A stretch of DNA of 64,000 nt from positions 34,419,098 through 34,483,097 of the forward strand of contig OY540812.1 in the NCBI GenBank assembly GCA_961205875.1, given 5' to 3'. The translations under genes were made by a program, and so were the position numbers. Numbering within the stretch: the first letter of the stretch is position 1; each line of letters starts with the position of its first letter. The DNA is from Sialis fuliginosa (Eukaryota; Arthropoda; Insecta; Megaloptera; Sialidae). Shown here one piece after another: positions 36,001 through 42,174 of the stretch. The notes below the pieces were generated by a model. The model had not been told where the DNA came from. It worked only from the letters and a program-made list of their open reading frames with translations, and did no database searches.

Positions 36001-36948
36001 AATGATACATTATTTATTGTATAGTAATTTAAGCAATATATTTAAATTTCATTTTTGTTGATTGTTATAAAATAATATAAAAATCACGTGCATTGCACTC
36101 ATGTGAACTAAAAAAAATTCAATATAATATTAATAATATATCTTTAGTAATATAAATTAAAAATTGGTAGTAAATTTAATAAAGTATTGAAAACGTAAAT
36201 TATTAAACATAAAAATCGTACAATCTCATTTTTAGAACAATGTATTTGAAGTATATCGGGAACTATTGAACTATAAGAGCATATGAACTAGTTCCTTTAG
36301 TTCTCGTGTGGGAGCGCTCATTTGAACTAGCTCGTTCGTGAACTACACAAGTCTAAGGGCAATCTATTAAGGCAAAATCGAATTGATTAGTTTTGGGTTG
36401 GTTAGTTTTCGTTAGGTTAAAAACGGGGATTCAATCTCCGCCGCAACAAACTGTTTTTAAATAATTCTATCAAATAAAATAAACGTAAAAATGTTCTAGT
36501 CACGCATGGGTATCAATTCTATTCTGAATAGTTATATACAAAAGTACAATAAAGCTTATAAATATATCAATAATTGTTTTTTTTAAGTAAAATTTTTTTT
36601 ATAACGTTAATTATTTTTTGTTTTTGAATCTCTTTATATATATCTATGAATATTTTTAATGTTCGGGGCCAGGAATGAAAAATAGTCCATGACAAGTACC
36701 ATAATTGTAAGGGTCCAAGTGTATACGTTTAGAATCTATGTAGATGAGGTGAGATTTGGACGAATGTAACAACTCACCCTATGTGGCGCTCGTAGAATTC
36801 TGTGCACAGATGTTAGTTGATTAACTAACGGTAGCGAAACACTGAACACGTGTAAAGGTGGTCTAGTCGGCTGCGGCAGGCCAATGTAAGAGAACACATC
36901 CGTGTCATCAACAAATTGCACTCGGCACGTCACACTATCGGCGGCCAT
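2957..36948 (-). CDS. Fhos: FHOD-family formin, complete coding region in 12 exons
   Basis: Coding exons (minus strand, 5' to 3'): 36948-36778, 28959-28850, 27869-27811, 23776-23259, 22318-21925, 20473-20357, 18614-17647, 16720-16124, 15265-15051, 13639-13447, 12144-11850, 3030-2957. All junctions are GT-AG and phase-compatible; the join is 3711 nt, 1236 residues, no internal stop. Order: N-terminal GTPase-binding region (1 to about 93), FH3/DID-like helical region (about 94-400), basic helical stretch (418-457), acidic/Ser-rich linker, FH1 (seven prolines at 666-672, then PPPL and PPNCPKPP), FH2 (about 720-1115), tail with acidic/hydrophobic DDEILESLV and basic RERKRTR. FHOD formins nucleate, cap or bundle actin and act in stress fibres and sarcomeres. 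The DID-tail contact keeps them inactive until Rho GTPase binding and ROCK phosphorylation. Length fits short FHOD isoforms. Identity is by recognised family motifs, not by a database search. Confidence 0.96.
4496..5643. mobile_element. DNA element with TAGTTCAGACTAGGCTAGTA termini
   Basis: The left end TAGTTCAGACTAGGCTAGTA and right end TACTAGCC/TAGTCTGAACTA are near-perfect inverted repeats about 1.15 kb apart. A second, inner inversion (CTGTGATGGAAAAAA near 4660 and TTTTTTGATCCATCACAG near 5265) suggests nesting or a compound palindrome. There is no transposase-like frame and I could not fix a target duplication. The superfamily is unassigned. Confidence 0.65.
6292..6885. mobile_element. 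Palindromic MITE, ATATGAGGC termini
   Basis: Left ATATGAGGCATTTATTTTG and right CAAAATAAACGCCTCATAT are inverted repeats that extend through AAGTGGCCTAAGTCCA. The arm word TTTTGAAAGTGGCCTAAGTC also occurs a third time at about 6476, in the same orientation as the left arm, so the element is internally duplicated. Non-coding. Confidence 0.7.
6959..7137 (+). repeat. Penelope-like terminal repeat fragment, degenerate hammerhead
   Basis: This unit is an inverted repeat (CTTAAACTAAAAATATACAC on the left, its complement on the right) around CTGATGA (7021-7027), a GAAGAC...GTC-type hairpin and ACACGTGTCGAGTG. It continues on the right into TGACTAGAAACCACAGTTTC and TCCGTTTTTCCAG. The same unit occurs inverted at 53949-54163. 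Here the conserved GAAAC core box reads AAAAC (G at 7045 is A), which would inactivate a hammerhead. Confidence 0.6.
7531..8344. mobile_element. Foldback element, copy 1 (about 400-bp arms)
   Basis: Almost the whole 814 bp is one hairpin. The left tip TTCACGATGAAAGGAACAAA and right tip TTTGTTCCTTTCATCGTGAA are inverted repeats, and the arms run to an A-rich/T-rich centre near 7910-7975. The open frames in it are only arm sequence plus poly-Lys/poly-Phe centre and do not look like a gene. The 7-mer CAGTGCG directly flanks both tips. A second copy is at 37215-38034. Confidence 0.8.
8389..9275 (-). pseudogene. Mariner transposase relic with both TIRs
   Basis: Inverted ends TTAGGTGTCCCATAAGTTTC and GAAACTTATGGGACAACCTAA, flanked by TA duplications (8387-8388, 9276-9277), define a mariner element of 887 bp. 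Intact mariners are near 1.3 kb, so this copy is internally deleted. The minus strand encodes a [20 protein letters not shown] stretch (second catalytic Asp) and [20 protein letters not shown] near the third acidic position. Frames are broken upstream, so it cannot encode an active enzyme. Confidence 0.85.
9735..9978. mobile_element. PIF/Harbinger-like MITE, copy 1
   Basis: Left TGTCCGGTATTATAAACGAG and right CTCCTTTATAGTATCGGACA are inverted ends, flanked by the 3-bp repeat TAA (9732-9734, 9979-9981). TWA target sites are typical of Harbinger elements. Other members of the family lie at about 42115-42174, 43364-43895 and 45663-45832, with looser relatives near 5320 and 18662. Non-coding. Confidence 0.75.
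10163..10850. mobile_element. piggyBac-like MITE with TTAA sites
   Basis: GGGCGGAGATCCATTTA at the left and TAAATGGATCTCCCCTC at the right, each directly next to TTAA (10159-10162, 10851-10854). TTAA target duplication is diagnostic of piggyBac-type transposition. The 688-bp interior shows no transposase; open frames are short. Confidence 0.75.
10903..10993 (+). repeat. 91-bp direct repeat, copy A (partner 11377-11467)
   Basis: Begins TATTATAAAATTGGGGAGAA and ends TTTGTAAAATGTACCC. The partner in the hAT element differs by one base (GACG versus GACA). Such similarity implies a recent copying event compared with the decay of nearby repeats. Confidence 0.9.
11114..11758. mobile_element. hAT-like element carrying a copy of its own flank
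   Basis: Inverted ends CAGTGGTGTACGCA and TGCGTACACCACTG, flanked by TCTGTTGT (11106-11113) and TCCGTTGT (11759-11766), 7 of 8 matching, as expected of an ageing hAT insertion. Inside, 11377-11467 is a 91-bp match (one mismatch) to 10903-10993, which lies outside the element 120 bp to its left. Confidence 0.8.
11850..12144 (-). CDS. Fhos: FHOD coding exon 11 (residues 1115-1213), C-terminal tail with most of the DAD
   Basis: After [11 protein letters not shown] come a [13 protein letters not shown] stretch, an acidic segment [15 protein letters not shown] and the basic run [13 protein letters not shown]. The acidic-hydrophobic plus basic arrangement is the autoregulatory DAD. The R-K-R-T (Thr1205) and R-K-S (Ser1212) sites correspond to the ROCK-targeted region of mammalian FHOD1; that is inference from family knowledge. 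The exon leaves 1 nt; codon 1213 is completed 8.8 kb away. Confidence 0.93.
12145..13446 (-). other. FHOD intron 10 (between exons 10 and 11)
   Basis: AT-rich intron holding a short pogo-like MITE at 12432-12549 and GGGGGTAATTGCGCCACTG-type repeat debris near 12720. The open frame at 13102-13326 has no recognised motif and looks like chance. Confidence 0.75.
12432..12549. mobile_element. Short pogo/Tigger-like MITE
   Basis: 118 bp with ends CAGTGGAACCTCATTAGAAC and GTACTAACGAGGTTTCACTG, flanked by TA on both sides (12430-12431, 12550-12551). CAGTGNAACCTC termini with TA target are typical of pogo-type elements. Confidence 0.75.
13447..13639 (-). CDS. Fhos: FHOD coding exon 10 (residues 1050-1114), end of FH2
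   Basis: Long pyrimidine tract, then AG acceptor. The exon encodes [40 protein letters not shown] and [19 protein letters not shown]. It closes FH2 and is one of the best conserved FHOD stretches. The donor is GAA followed by GTAAGA, phase 0. Confidence 0.95.
13722..14934. mobile_element. piggyBac-like TTAA element containing a foldback
   Basis: Outer inverted ends CCCTTTGCATTCGG and CTGAGTGCAAAGGG, each abutting TTAA (13718-13721, 14935-14938). Nested inside is a second inverted repeat at about 13928-14662. No transposase frame is visible. Confidence 0.7.
13928..14662. mobile_element. Foldback element nested in the TTAA element
   Basis: Arms share GCCTATTTTTTGGACCTCAC, TAGCGACC and CAATGACGAGTAATTT-type words in inverted orientation around an AT-rich centre with AGGGGT words. 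Half of the same element recurs at 22905-23080 in another FHOD intron, and a remote relative may be near 3210-3250. Confidence 0.7.
15051..15265 (-). CDS. Fhos: FHOD coding exon 9 (residues 979-1050), FH2
   Basis: The acceptor is CTGTAG. The exon encodes [20 protein letters not shown], then [18 protein letters not shown] and [17 protein letters not shown]. This is the FH2 coiled-coil/post region as found in FHOD proteins. The donor is AG followed by GTACAA, leaving 2 nt. Confidence 0.95.
15266..16123 (-). other. FHOD intron 8 (between exons 8 and 9)
   Basis: 858 bp of AT-rich sequence with A/T runs. I see no element ends, inverted repeats or extra exon in it. Confidence 0.7.
16124..16720 (-). 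CDS. Fhos: FHOD coding exon 8 (residues 780-978), FH2 core
   Basis: Exactly 199 codons, phase 0 at both ends. It encodes the central FH2 helices, including [20 protein letters not shown], the knob segment [15 protein letters not shown], and the [12 protein letters not shown] block that matches the GNxxN-type FH2 signature. This domain forms the actin-binding dimer that nucleates and tracks barbed ends. The donor is GAG followed by GTGAGT. Confidence 0.96.
16751..17470. repeat. Interspersed repeat, family shared with 59590-60172
   Basis: From about 16955 it matches 59590-60172 closely (shared words include CATAAAAGCAGTCATTGTGG, AAATATAAAAGTTAGACATA and ACGTAAATCGGATAAGTG). It ends in a run of CAGACAGA and GACGTTGAGCTTTATATA, a 3'-end style common in insect retroelements. 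The left part, from 16758, has a hAT-like start (CAGCGATTCTTAAATTAGGG). Class not assigned. Confidence 0.6.
17647..18614 (-). CDS. Fhos: FHOD coding exon 7 (residues 457-779): linker, FH1, start of FH2
   Basis: This is the largest exon, 968 nt. It holds a disordered polar linker, then FH1 with seven consecutive prolines (666-672), PPPLAPP and CPKPP, which would bind profilin-actin. FH2 opens with [14 protein letters not shown]; its tryptophan belongs to the FH2 lasso. FH1 is short compared with diaphanous formins, as usual in FHOD. Donor AAG followed by GTAATG, phase 0. Confidence 0.95.
19009..19821. mobile_element. Large palindromic mariner-like MITE, TA target
   Basis: Ends GGGTGATTCATTTCCGCAAA and TTTGCGGAAATGAATCACCC are perfect inverted repeats flanked by TA (19007-19008, 19822-19823). 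The arms, near-identical over roughly 300 bp, include CATGTAGATTAACACTGTGC and GACCTGATAAAGCGTTTTGC. The centre near 19330-19490 has no coding potential. It lies in the intron between FHOD exons 6 and 7. Confidence 0.85.
20067..20123 (-). ncRNA. Weak hammerhead-like motif
   Basis: On the minus strand CTGAAGA (20110-20116) is followed by a short UCAC/GUGA hairpin and CGAAAC (20085-20090), then ATTGACTG. Spacing resembles a degenerate hammerhead core (CUGANGA, stem II, GAAAC), but no GUC cleavage site with a proper stem III is evident and stem I is not clear. Likely a decayed retroelement piece. Confidence 0.2.
20357..20473 (-). CDS. Fhos: FHOD coding exon 6 (residues 418-457)
   Basis: A 117-nt exon encoding [20 protein letters not shown] and [19 protein letters not shown]. 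It is a highly charged, probably helical segment between the N-terminal regulatory domains and FH1. Both split codons close correctly. Its modular size makes it a candidate for alternative splicing, which I cannot test. Confidence 0.9.
21520..21825. mobile_element. Short MITE, TAACACAGCCACACA termini
   Basis: TAACACAGCCACACACAAAA at the left and its near complement TTTTTTTGTGTGGCTGTGTTA at the right (shared core 15 bp), 306 bp in all. Non-coding, in the intron between FHOD exons 5 and 6. Superfamily not assigned. Confidence 0.65.
21925..22318 (-). CDS. Fhos: FHOD coding exon 5 (residues 287-418)
   Basis: It begins [20 protein letters not shown] (phase 0), a conserved FHOD block. It then turns into a low-complexity linker with arginine-rich (RRKSRRHS) and serine/acid-rich ([12 protein letters not shown]) stretches, typical of a phosphorylatable disordered region. 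The donor leaves 1 nt, so codon 418 becomes Val. Confidence 0.92.
22530..22640. repeat. Pogo-like element fragment
   Basis: Begins CAGTGAAATCTGGTAATACG and contains repeated AACACGAA and TTAAC words as in MITEs of the CAGTGAAACCTC type. No matching right end found. Confidence 0.45.
22905..23080. repeat. Half copy of the 13928-14662 foldback
   Basis: Shares AGGTCGCTAG, GAGGTCCAAAAAATAGGCTA and ACTTTGCGGTCA with the right arm of that element. The left arm is missing. A short minus-strand frame across it is not a gene. Confidence 0.75.
23259..23776 (-). CDS. Fhos: FHOD coding exon 4 (residues 114-286), FH3/DID core
   Basis: This exon encodes 172 full codons of helical repeat, including [20 protein letters not shown] and [19 protein letters not shown]. 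This is the armadillo-like DID region that binds the C-terminal tail to hold the formin inactive. It is the most recognisable FHOD segment outside FH2. It ends DQDTYYDQ at donor CAG followed by GTTTGT. Confidence 0.95.
24430..26802. mobile_element. 2.4 kb Foldback-type element with terminal tandem repeats and AGGTCA-rich arms
   Basis: Outer ends CACCTTTTCCAATTG and CAATTGGAAAAGGTG are inverted, flanked by TA (24428-24429, 26803-26804). Just inside, many copies of an AATTGTATTTCAGAAAG-type unit (24445-24705) face their inverted counterparts (26655-26790). The middle (about 25230-26400) is a second inversion built from units of roughly 240-250 bp, each with several AGGTCA words. Terminal tandem repeats in long inverted arms are the hallmark of Drosophila FB-type foldbacks. 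No transposase. Confidence 0.8.
25230..26400. repeat. AGGTCA-rich tandem and inverted repeat array
   Basis: Units start near 25371, 25620 and 25854 (marker word CTGATTCTGAATTTGACG) and run in inverted order beyond about 25890. I count roughly 25 AGGTCA or TGACCT hexamers. Many are TCAAGGTCA, the extended half-site of monomer-binding nuclear receptors, and several pairs read AGGTCA-TTTCA-AGGTCA, a direct repeat with a 5-nt spacer. The centre has TGACCTCTACGAGGTCA. Confidence 0.75.
27165..27502. repeat. hAT-like fragment, GGTTCCGGTTTTCG repeats
   Basis: Two copies of a GTTCCGGTTTTCGTTCCG-type unit, ending at 27502 in CAGGGCTTCGAACCGGAAC read on the minus strand, a hAT-style terminus. The other end and target duplication are not visible. 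Confidence 0.45.
27811..27869 (-). CDS. Fhos: FHOD coding exon 3 (residues 94-114), 59-nt small exon
   Basis: Acceptor TTTGCAG, donor GTAAGA. The exon encodes [19 protein letters not shown], the start of the FH3/DID-like region (LRTQLSVRV is strongly conserved in FHOD proteins). Both partial codons agree with the neighbours. A reading in another frame gives a plausible ERNYQL peptide but breaks the phase chain. Confidence 0.92.
28067..28160. repeat. hAT-like terminus fragment
   Basis: Starts CAGTGCCGGATTAAC and runs into a GGGGGCCCCGCGGC stretch far richer in GC than the surroundings. No partner terminus in place. Confidence 0.45.
28850..28959 (-). CDS. Fhos: FHOD coding exon 2 (residues 58-94)
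   Basis: The acceptor is TTTTTTTAG. The exon encodes [20 protein letters not shown], then [16 protein letters not shown], and continues the GTPase-binding domain. The donor is GATAA followed by GTAAGC, leaving 2 nt of a codon that exon 3 completes as Asn. Confidence 0.93.
29857..30064. mobile_element. hAT-like MITE, AGGGCCGTAACTA termini
   Basis: TAGGGCCGTAACTA left and TAGTTACGGCCCTG right, flanked by TAAATGTC and TAAGTGTC (7 of 8 matching). The same terminal family as 47333-48127. The interior has a GGGGGCC/GGGCC pair and no gene. Confidence 0.75.
30245..30424. mobile_element. hAT-like MITE with G13/C15 subterminal tracts
   Basis: CAGTGGCGTAGTAA (30251) faces TTACTACGCCACT (ending 30424). 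The repeat AGTAGTACT occurs at 30236-30244 and 30425-30433, apparently the target duplication, leaving CACAAT before the usual terminus on the left. A G run (30370-30382) and a C run (30396-30410) face each other. Confidence 0.65.
30523..32160 (-). pseudogene. Mariner transposase pseudogene split by a foldback insertion
   Basis: Minus-strand fragments in mariner order: [72 protein letters not shown] (31530-31856), then [20 protein letters not shown] and [14 protein letters not shown] (30523-30828). Breaks: a lost base after KKDF, a TAA stop where the catalytic motif should read D-E-T-W (it reads D-stop-T-W), and the 842-bp foldback inserted between the two halves. The enzyme is dead. I did not find clean mariner ends. 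Confidence 0.85.
30792..31633. mobile_element. Foldback inserted in the mariner pseudogene, TTA target
   Basis: CAAGGGGAAGCAACAGCACG and CGTGCTGTTGCTTCCCCTTG are perfect inverted ends, flanked by TTA (30789-30791, 31634-31636), a Harbinger-style target. Arms of about 350 bp enclose a spacer near 31150-31270. Each arm contains GGCCCTACGGTCAACGCGC, TGGCGTCTCGCC: GC-rich in an AT-rich element and loosely like the 5' half of a tRNA. Confidence 0.8.
32702..33502. mobile_element. Mutator-like foldback with 9-bp target duplication and TTAGG tracts
   Basis: Ends ATGTCCAAAAAGTTA and TAACTTTTTGGACAT are inverted and flanked by the 9-bp direct repeat CAATAGATG (32693-32701, 33503-33511), the length usual for Mutator-like elements. 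Poly-C (about 32718-32735) and a shorter G run (33481-33486) lie just inside. Inside the arms are GTTTGATAGT words and, at the centre (33101-33352), a palindrome rich in GGTTAGGTTA and CCTAACCTAA. Confidence 0.8.
33105..33122 (+). repeat. Short TTAGG tract
   Basis: TTAGGTTAGGTTAGGTTA: three full copies and a partial of the canonical insect telomere unit, facing AACCTAACCTAACTTAA at about 33322-33340. It is internal to a transposon and far too short for a telomere. Confidence 0.8.
34727..35023. mobile_element. MITE with CGGCGTAAA repeats, TA target
   Basis: CAGGTAAACGTCGTTTTACG at the left and GGCGGAAAACAACTG at the right, with TA on both sides (34725-34726, 35024-35025). Several CGGCGTAA words lie near both ends. 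297 bp; frames across it on both strands are not genes. Confidence 0.65.
35681..36355. mobile_element. hAT-like element, TAGAGTTG/CAAGTCTA ends, 8-bp target duplication
   Basis: The exact 8-bp repeat AGGGCAAT flanks it (35673-35680, 36356-36363). Ends TAGAGTTGGGCA and TGTGTAGTTC-type (reverse strand TAGACTTGTGTAGTTC) with subterminal GAACTAGTTCGTTC palindromes and GGGAGCGCTC. It sits inside an older GGTTAGTTTTCGTTAGGTTA-type repeat. A partial second copy ends at about 47233. Confidence 0.8.
36778..36948 (-). CDS. Fhos: FHOD coding exon 1 (residues 1-57)
   Basis: The first ATG in this frame after upstream stops is at 36948, in the context ACGAAATGG. It encodes [20 protein letters not shown], then a [14 protein letters not shown] stretch, ending ILRAPHR. 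CRVQ(F/Y)xxDTD is the N-terminal signature of FHOD GTPase-binding domains. The donor is AGG followed by GTGAGT, phase 0. The GC content is well above the flanking AT-rich DNA. Confidence 0.93.
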
Positions 36949-37045
36949 TTCGTCGTTGCACAACACAACCACAACTGCACTAACACATTGCTGTTACTCG
37001 TCATTCATTTGTTATTAATTCAATTAACTAATGTTTATAAACTAC
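36949..37045 (-). promoter_or_regulatory. FHOD 5' leader with two tiny uORFs and a TATA-like box
   Basis: On the minus strand TTTATAAA (37034-37041) lies 86-93 nt before the FHOD ATG; a start near 37005 would be at the expected distance. The leader has ATG-AAT-GAC-GAG-TAA (37008-36994) and ATG-TGT-TAG (36988-36980), both closing before the main ATG and both out of frame with or stopped before it. No strong splice acceptor precedes the ATG, which supports a local promoter. TSS position is inference. Confidence 0.35.
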
Positions 37046-37214
37046 AAGGTTCATTTATCGACGTGTTTTTTATTTTATTTATTTTATTTTAATGAACTTG
37101 AAAATTTAGTAACATACTACATTGCACTAGAAAAATAATTATGATAATTCGGTAGATTCACACTGATTTTATTTAGTTAAGTTTATTGGATTAAAAAAAT
37201 TAATATACAGTGCG

Positions 37215-38034
37215 TTCACGATTAAAGGAACAAATTGTTTAAAATTCAGGTAATTATTTTGTGGAAAAACGCTCGGACCCGTCGATTAGTATTTTTAATT
37301 GCGGATTTTTTGACAAGAAAATTGTATACAGGCTGTCTGAAGAACATATACAATCATCAAAGATTTTTTTAAATGGAACACCCTATATATTATACCATTT
37401 TTGAATTGTGCGATAAATTCTGAATACTTTTTGTACAGCATATCATATCTCTAAAATCAGTGGTTTTCGGAATAATGACGTTTGAAAATTGACATTTTGA
37501 AATACACACAAGTCAAATAAAATGTTTAAATTGAAAAAATAAACTTTGAACATTTTTTTAAAAGCCAACAAAAAAATCCTGGTATTGCAAAAAAAAAGAA
37601 AAAAAGAAGAAAAAGAAAAAAAAGGAAAAAAAAAGTTCAATGTTTTTTCTTTTTGCCTTACCAGGATGTTTTTGTTGGCTTTTAAAAAAATGTTCAAGGT
37701 GTATTTTTTCAATTTAAACATTTTATTTGACTTGTGTGTATTTCAAAATGTCAATTTTCAAACATCATTATTCCGAAAACCACTGATTTTAGAGATATGA
37801 TATGCTGTACGAAAAGTATTCAGAATACACCTTACAATTCAAAATTGGTATAATATATAGGGTGTTCCATTTAAAAAAATCTATGATGACTGTATATGTT
37901 CTTCTTCAGACATCCTTTATACAATTTTCTTATGTCAAAAAATCCGCAATTAAAAATACTAATCGACAGGTCCGAACGTTTTTCCACAAAATAATTACCT
38001 GAATTTTAAACGAATTTGTTCCTTTCATCGTGAA
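37215..38034. mobile_element. Foldback element, copy 2 of the 7531-8344 family
   Basis: Ends TTCACGATTAAAGGAACAAA and TTTGTTCCTTTCATCGTGAA, with the same arm order and A/T-rich centre as copy 1. CAGTGCG precedes the left tip (37208-37214) as in copy 1 but is absent after the right tip (TTATTTAGTG). Confidence 0.8.
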
Positions 38035-38732
38035 TTATTTAGTGTTTTGTCATTTTATAATCATTTTTTATAATTTTTTCATAAAATACATATATAATTA
38101 AATGAAATATTGGCGTGGTTTTACCGAAAAAATGTAAAACAGATTTTGGCATATGTTCACAAGAAAGTACCTACATAAAAAAGTCTACAATTAAAAAAAA
38201 AAAAATTACCCTACGACGTTTTCTCATTAAATGGCCAGCTTTTCCAATTAAAAAAAAAATGGCCGATTGGGGATGAAAAATCAAATTTTATTTTTGAAAA
38301 TTTTATCACGTATTTGTAACATAAAAATACATATTTCCTATTTTTTTCGTGAAAATCCTTTCATTTTTACGTTAATTATTGCATTATTAGTGATAAAAAA
38401 GTTTTTCGATTTTATTTTTATTTTTGAGGTTAGGATGCGTTTGAAAAGTAACGCTAGCTATGCAGTTCTATAGTCTATTAACTTATAAGTATTTTATAAA
38501 TCTTTTGAATTTCCTACGACCTATAGAACCGGAGATATTTCAAAAACAGTGTAACACTCGAAACGTATCAAAAATGCACAATTATGCAATTTTCTCAAAA
38601 CGCACATGGCCGATTTTCCTAAATTTTTGATTTTCAACTAATCTTCGAACATATAAATAGAAAATAAAAAAAAAATCCAACTTCCCGAATGAATCACTAT
38701 TCATCATTTTTTTTGTCTCTATTCCCTCTATA

Positions 38733-39120
38733 CAGTGTATTCCAAGTTGATTAAGACATAGGAAATTTAACATGAGGGCAATTAGAAGTGTTGTAGTAAC
38801 CTTTGGTCAAATTTAACCATGTGTGATTGGTGCATTTTGAAATGCCGCCACAAAATTTAATAAAATTGTAATTAGTATTTTGTTTTCAAATTTATATCTG
38901 CCAAAAATTGTATTATAATTTTATCAAGGATGCTTAAATTAATGAAATTAAAGTTGAGAACAAAATACTGTTGATTAATTTAAAATTTATCAGTTAGTTT
39001 CGAGGCGGCATTTCAAAATGCACCAATCACACATCGTTAAATTTGACCAAAGGTTACTACAATATTTCTAATTGTCCCCATGTTAAATTTCCTATGTCTT
39101 AATCAACTTGAAATACACTG
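38733..39120. mobile_element. Mariner-like MITE, TA target
   Basis: CAGTGTATTCCAAGTTGATT and AATCAACTTGAAATACACTG are inverted ends flanked by TA (38731-38732, 39121-39122). The arms (about 125 bp) also share GGTGCATTTTGAAATGCCGCC-type words and GGTTACTACA. 388 bp, non-coding. Confidence 0.8.
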
Positions 39121-39964
39121 TATATAAATCTATATATACGAGAATATCGAATATATGAAAATAATACTGGCGTGATTTTAAGACTCCCGGGCTCAATTTG
39201 TGGCCCCCCCTTTTTTAAATTATATAATGTAATTTTCACAGACCGCTAAAAATGTTTAGATAAAACATAGAAAAGCTAGTGTTATTTTTCCATTTTTGTA
39301 AGTACTGTCATATCTGTATTTTTAGTTAGCGACCTTCAAGAATTGAATGCATTATGTGTTTACTTATCCGCCACTGAATGCGACCTAAAGAAAAGACAAC
39401 AGACGCATTTGAATATTTATACCGTGTCTTTCCGGTGTGGGCATACATTTGACAATTATCAAATTATAGCATCATTACTAAGGTATGCATGCATATACTC
39501 GATGTGAATGTTAAATAGTTTGATATATTTTTTTGATGTGTGATTATTTATAGAAAATATACATTATGTATGTCAAATCGAACATTACGAAAACAAACTA
39601 TTATTATAAAAGATTTGTTTCGCTTGATGTAAATTCAATATATTATTTAATGACCTTAAACATATTTGTTGTATTATTCTTAAGAAAACAAAAATAATAA
39701 AATATGTGTCTTTCCTCCGAATCCTTGTCATACCTACGCAAAACTGATGAACCATGATTTAAAAAAAATGGTTCGTTAGTTGGGTTTGGTTGGTAGAGTG
39801 ATTTGTTATCCCAAAATTGTCCTTTTTCCAAAATATCTCACGAAATATGACAATTGTATAGATTCTTTTTTGTAAGAGCATCTCATTTTTTACAAGACGC
39901 TATGTGTAGTAAAATATTCCCTTATGAAGATATATTTTGACATTGATAAATTTTCAGCATCGGG

Positions 39965-40300
39965 ATCGTAGTATCTATAAGAGATACAGATTTGGTTAAC
40001 TGAGATTAATTATTTGTAAGAAAGGGGTGAGTATTACTACATAAAAAAATATTAATAATTCTATGTGGTTTAGGCGGTATACCCAAAAAACAGAAAATTC
40101 TGAATTTCTTTAAATGGCTATAACTTTTTTGTCAAAGAAATTCGGAATTTTCAGTTTTTTTGGTATACCGCCTAAACCACATATAATTATTAATATTTTT
40201 GGTGTAGTAATACTCACCCCTACCTTACAAATAACTCATCTCATTATAAAAACAAATATATACATATATATCTCTTACCTATAGATACTGTGAGATCCCC
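39965..40300. repeat. Foldback repeat with GGTATACCGCCTAAACCACA arms
   Basis: Nested inverted words: GTATCTATAAGAGAT/ATAGATAC outside, TTATTTGTAAG/CTTACAAATAA, GAGTATTACTAC/GTAGTAATACTC, and TGTGGTTTAGGCGGTATACC inside its complement. It would form one long hairpin. Target duplication not resolved. Confidence 0.65.
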
Positions 40301-42114
40301 ATGTTAGAAAAGTAATTTGGGATACCCGGTAGAAGAAAAATATTAGAGTTTGATTAAAATTGTTGGAAAACTAAACATTTCAAAAATATGCACAAATAAT
40401 AATGAAGACAATTTTCGAACTAATATTTTTTTTATAACATTATACCTATAAAAATGAAAAGGTTAAGCCCGAATCAGGAAAAAAATTTAAATTTCATACT
40501 TTTCTTATTATTATTAACAGTTTAAACAGGTAGCTATGACATGGACACAACGATCACGTTTCAGTTGTTTTGGAATATTGTACTAAAGTTTATTAAACAA
40601 TAGAGTGTTAAAAATCAGTTAAAATATTTTTTACTTTTTTATACATACATGAAATGTATGTATAAAAATGTATGTATAGTGATTTTAACGGAATTACACG
40701 TATTGAGGGTCCCTGAATCACGTACCATTATTTCAATAACATCTGTGTGTGTCTGTGAACGCTCTACAGCCAAAACGGTGGGACTTACAGACATGAAATT
40801 TTAAACTTAAGGTTCTTGTATAGTCTAGATGTGCACCTCCTATTTTTGAAAACCATCACTAAACCGGAAACGGATGTTTACCGTTGTCAATTTTAGAATT
40901 TTTCGAATTATTTTTGAAACGGTGCGCAGTAGAAATAAATGTTTTAGATTAAAGTTATAGAAAATGCTCTTATCTATAATTTATGTTGTGTTAATTTTTT
41001 TCCCTCAATTTTTTTTAATCATTTTTTTTAAATTTTATTTCAAATGGTGCATAACAGAAAAAATGTTTGTAATAAAAGTTGTAGAGAACATTATTTTCTA
41101 TAGTTAAAGTCGTATTCTTTTTTTGTATCTTTTATGAATTGATAATAATTTTAGTTTTTATTTAAAAATAATTTTAATAACAATATGAATAATCGATGAA
41201 AATTAAAGCATTATTATTACAACTGTCAATTAAATAGATGTATAGAAATAATAATATCTAAAATGTGTTAAACTGTTGAACTATCAAACAAATAAGAAGC
41301 CATTGACAAAACAACATTTTTTTAAACAGAAAAATTATTATAACGATTTTTAATAAAAATGTTTTAAATAAAATCACAGAATAGAATTAAAATATATCTC
41401 AAACATTAACCAAAACAACAATTAATGTAATGTAAGAAAGTGTTAACTTATGTAATTTCTTCTGTATCATGTATAAAAAAGTCTTGTGCCTACCAGGGCA
41501 AAAATAAATTACAAAATTTAAAATCTAGTTAAAAGATGAGTGTTTGAAATAAATTTAACATATTTTTATTATATTAATTAGTAGGTTGCCACAAAATTCA
41601 GAAATTCTAAAATTTCACCCGTATATTAGTAAATTCTGTGACGTATGAGTGTCGTAAAAATTATACGAAAAAATTAAATATTGATTCATGCAAGATGAGT
41701 GAGTCTCCTTATAAACTGTATAAAACAAAACGCACCTTGCATTGTATTGTAAAGGTGGTGGAAAATTAAGAGAATCGAATGTATCGTAACGCTTAACTTT
41801 TCTCAGCCGTATATCTCGAGAACTATTGGTCCTACGGAAAATGTTTGCAGGACCTTTTTTTATGTAAAATTAGCTTAAAAAAAACAAATTTTATAATAAC
41901 TAAAATTACCGTAAAACCGATAGTTTACGAGATATTTGGAAAAAAACGATTTTCGCGATTTTGATTCTGAATAACTTTTTTTGCGCACACGATTTCGCAA
42001 TGCACTTTTCACACATTATTTCTTATGTCCAAATAAAGATAATCCCGGTAAGAAAACTTCACTTGGATTTTTTCGTACAACCACCGTTTTTTCGCCTTTT
42101 TTCCTGGGCTATAA

Positions 42115-42174
42115 TACCCCATTTAAAAGTGCTTGCCAGCTAGCAAAGCTAGCTCCTTTATAATATCGGACAAT
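42115..42174. repeat. Harbinger-like MITE, right-end fragment
   Basis: AATACCCCATTTAAAAGTGC, GCTAGCTCCTTTATAATATC, GGACA: the same right end as 9735-9978 and 43364-43895, without the rest. Confidence 0.65.

Larger units (their letters stand above)
28960..36777 (-). other. First FHOD intron (7.8 kb), repeat-filled
   Basis: No further FHOD exon is needed or seen. Elements: hAT-like MITEs at 29857-30064 and 30245-30424, a dead mariner at about 30523-32160 split by a foldback at 30792-31633, a Mutator-like foldback at 32702-33502, a MITE at 34727-35023 and a hAT element at 35681-36355. GC-rich CCCGACACATG...CCCCGGGGTCGGGG near 34112-34147 is a short local palindrome. Confidence 0.75.
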
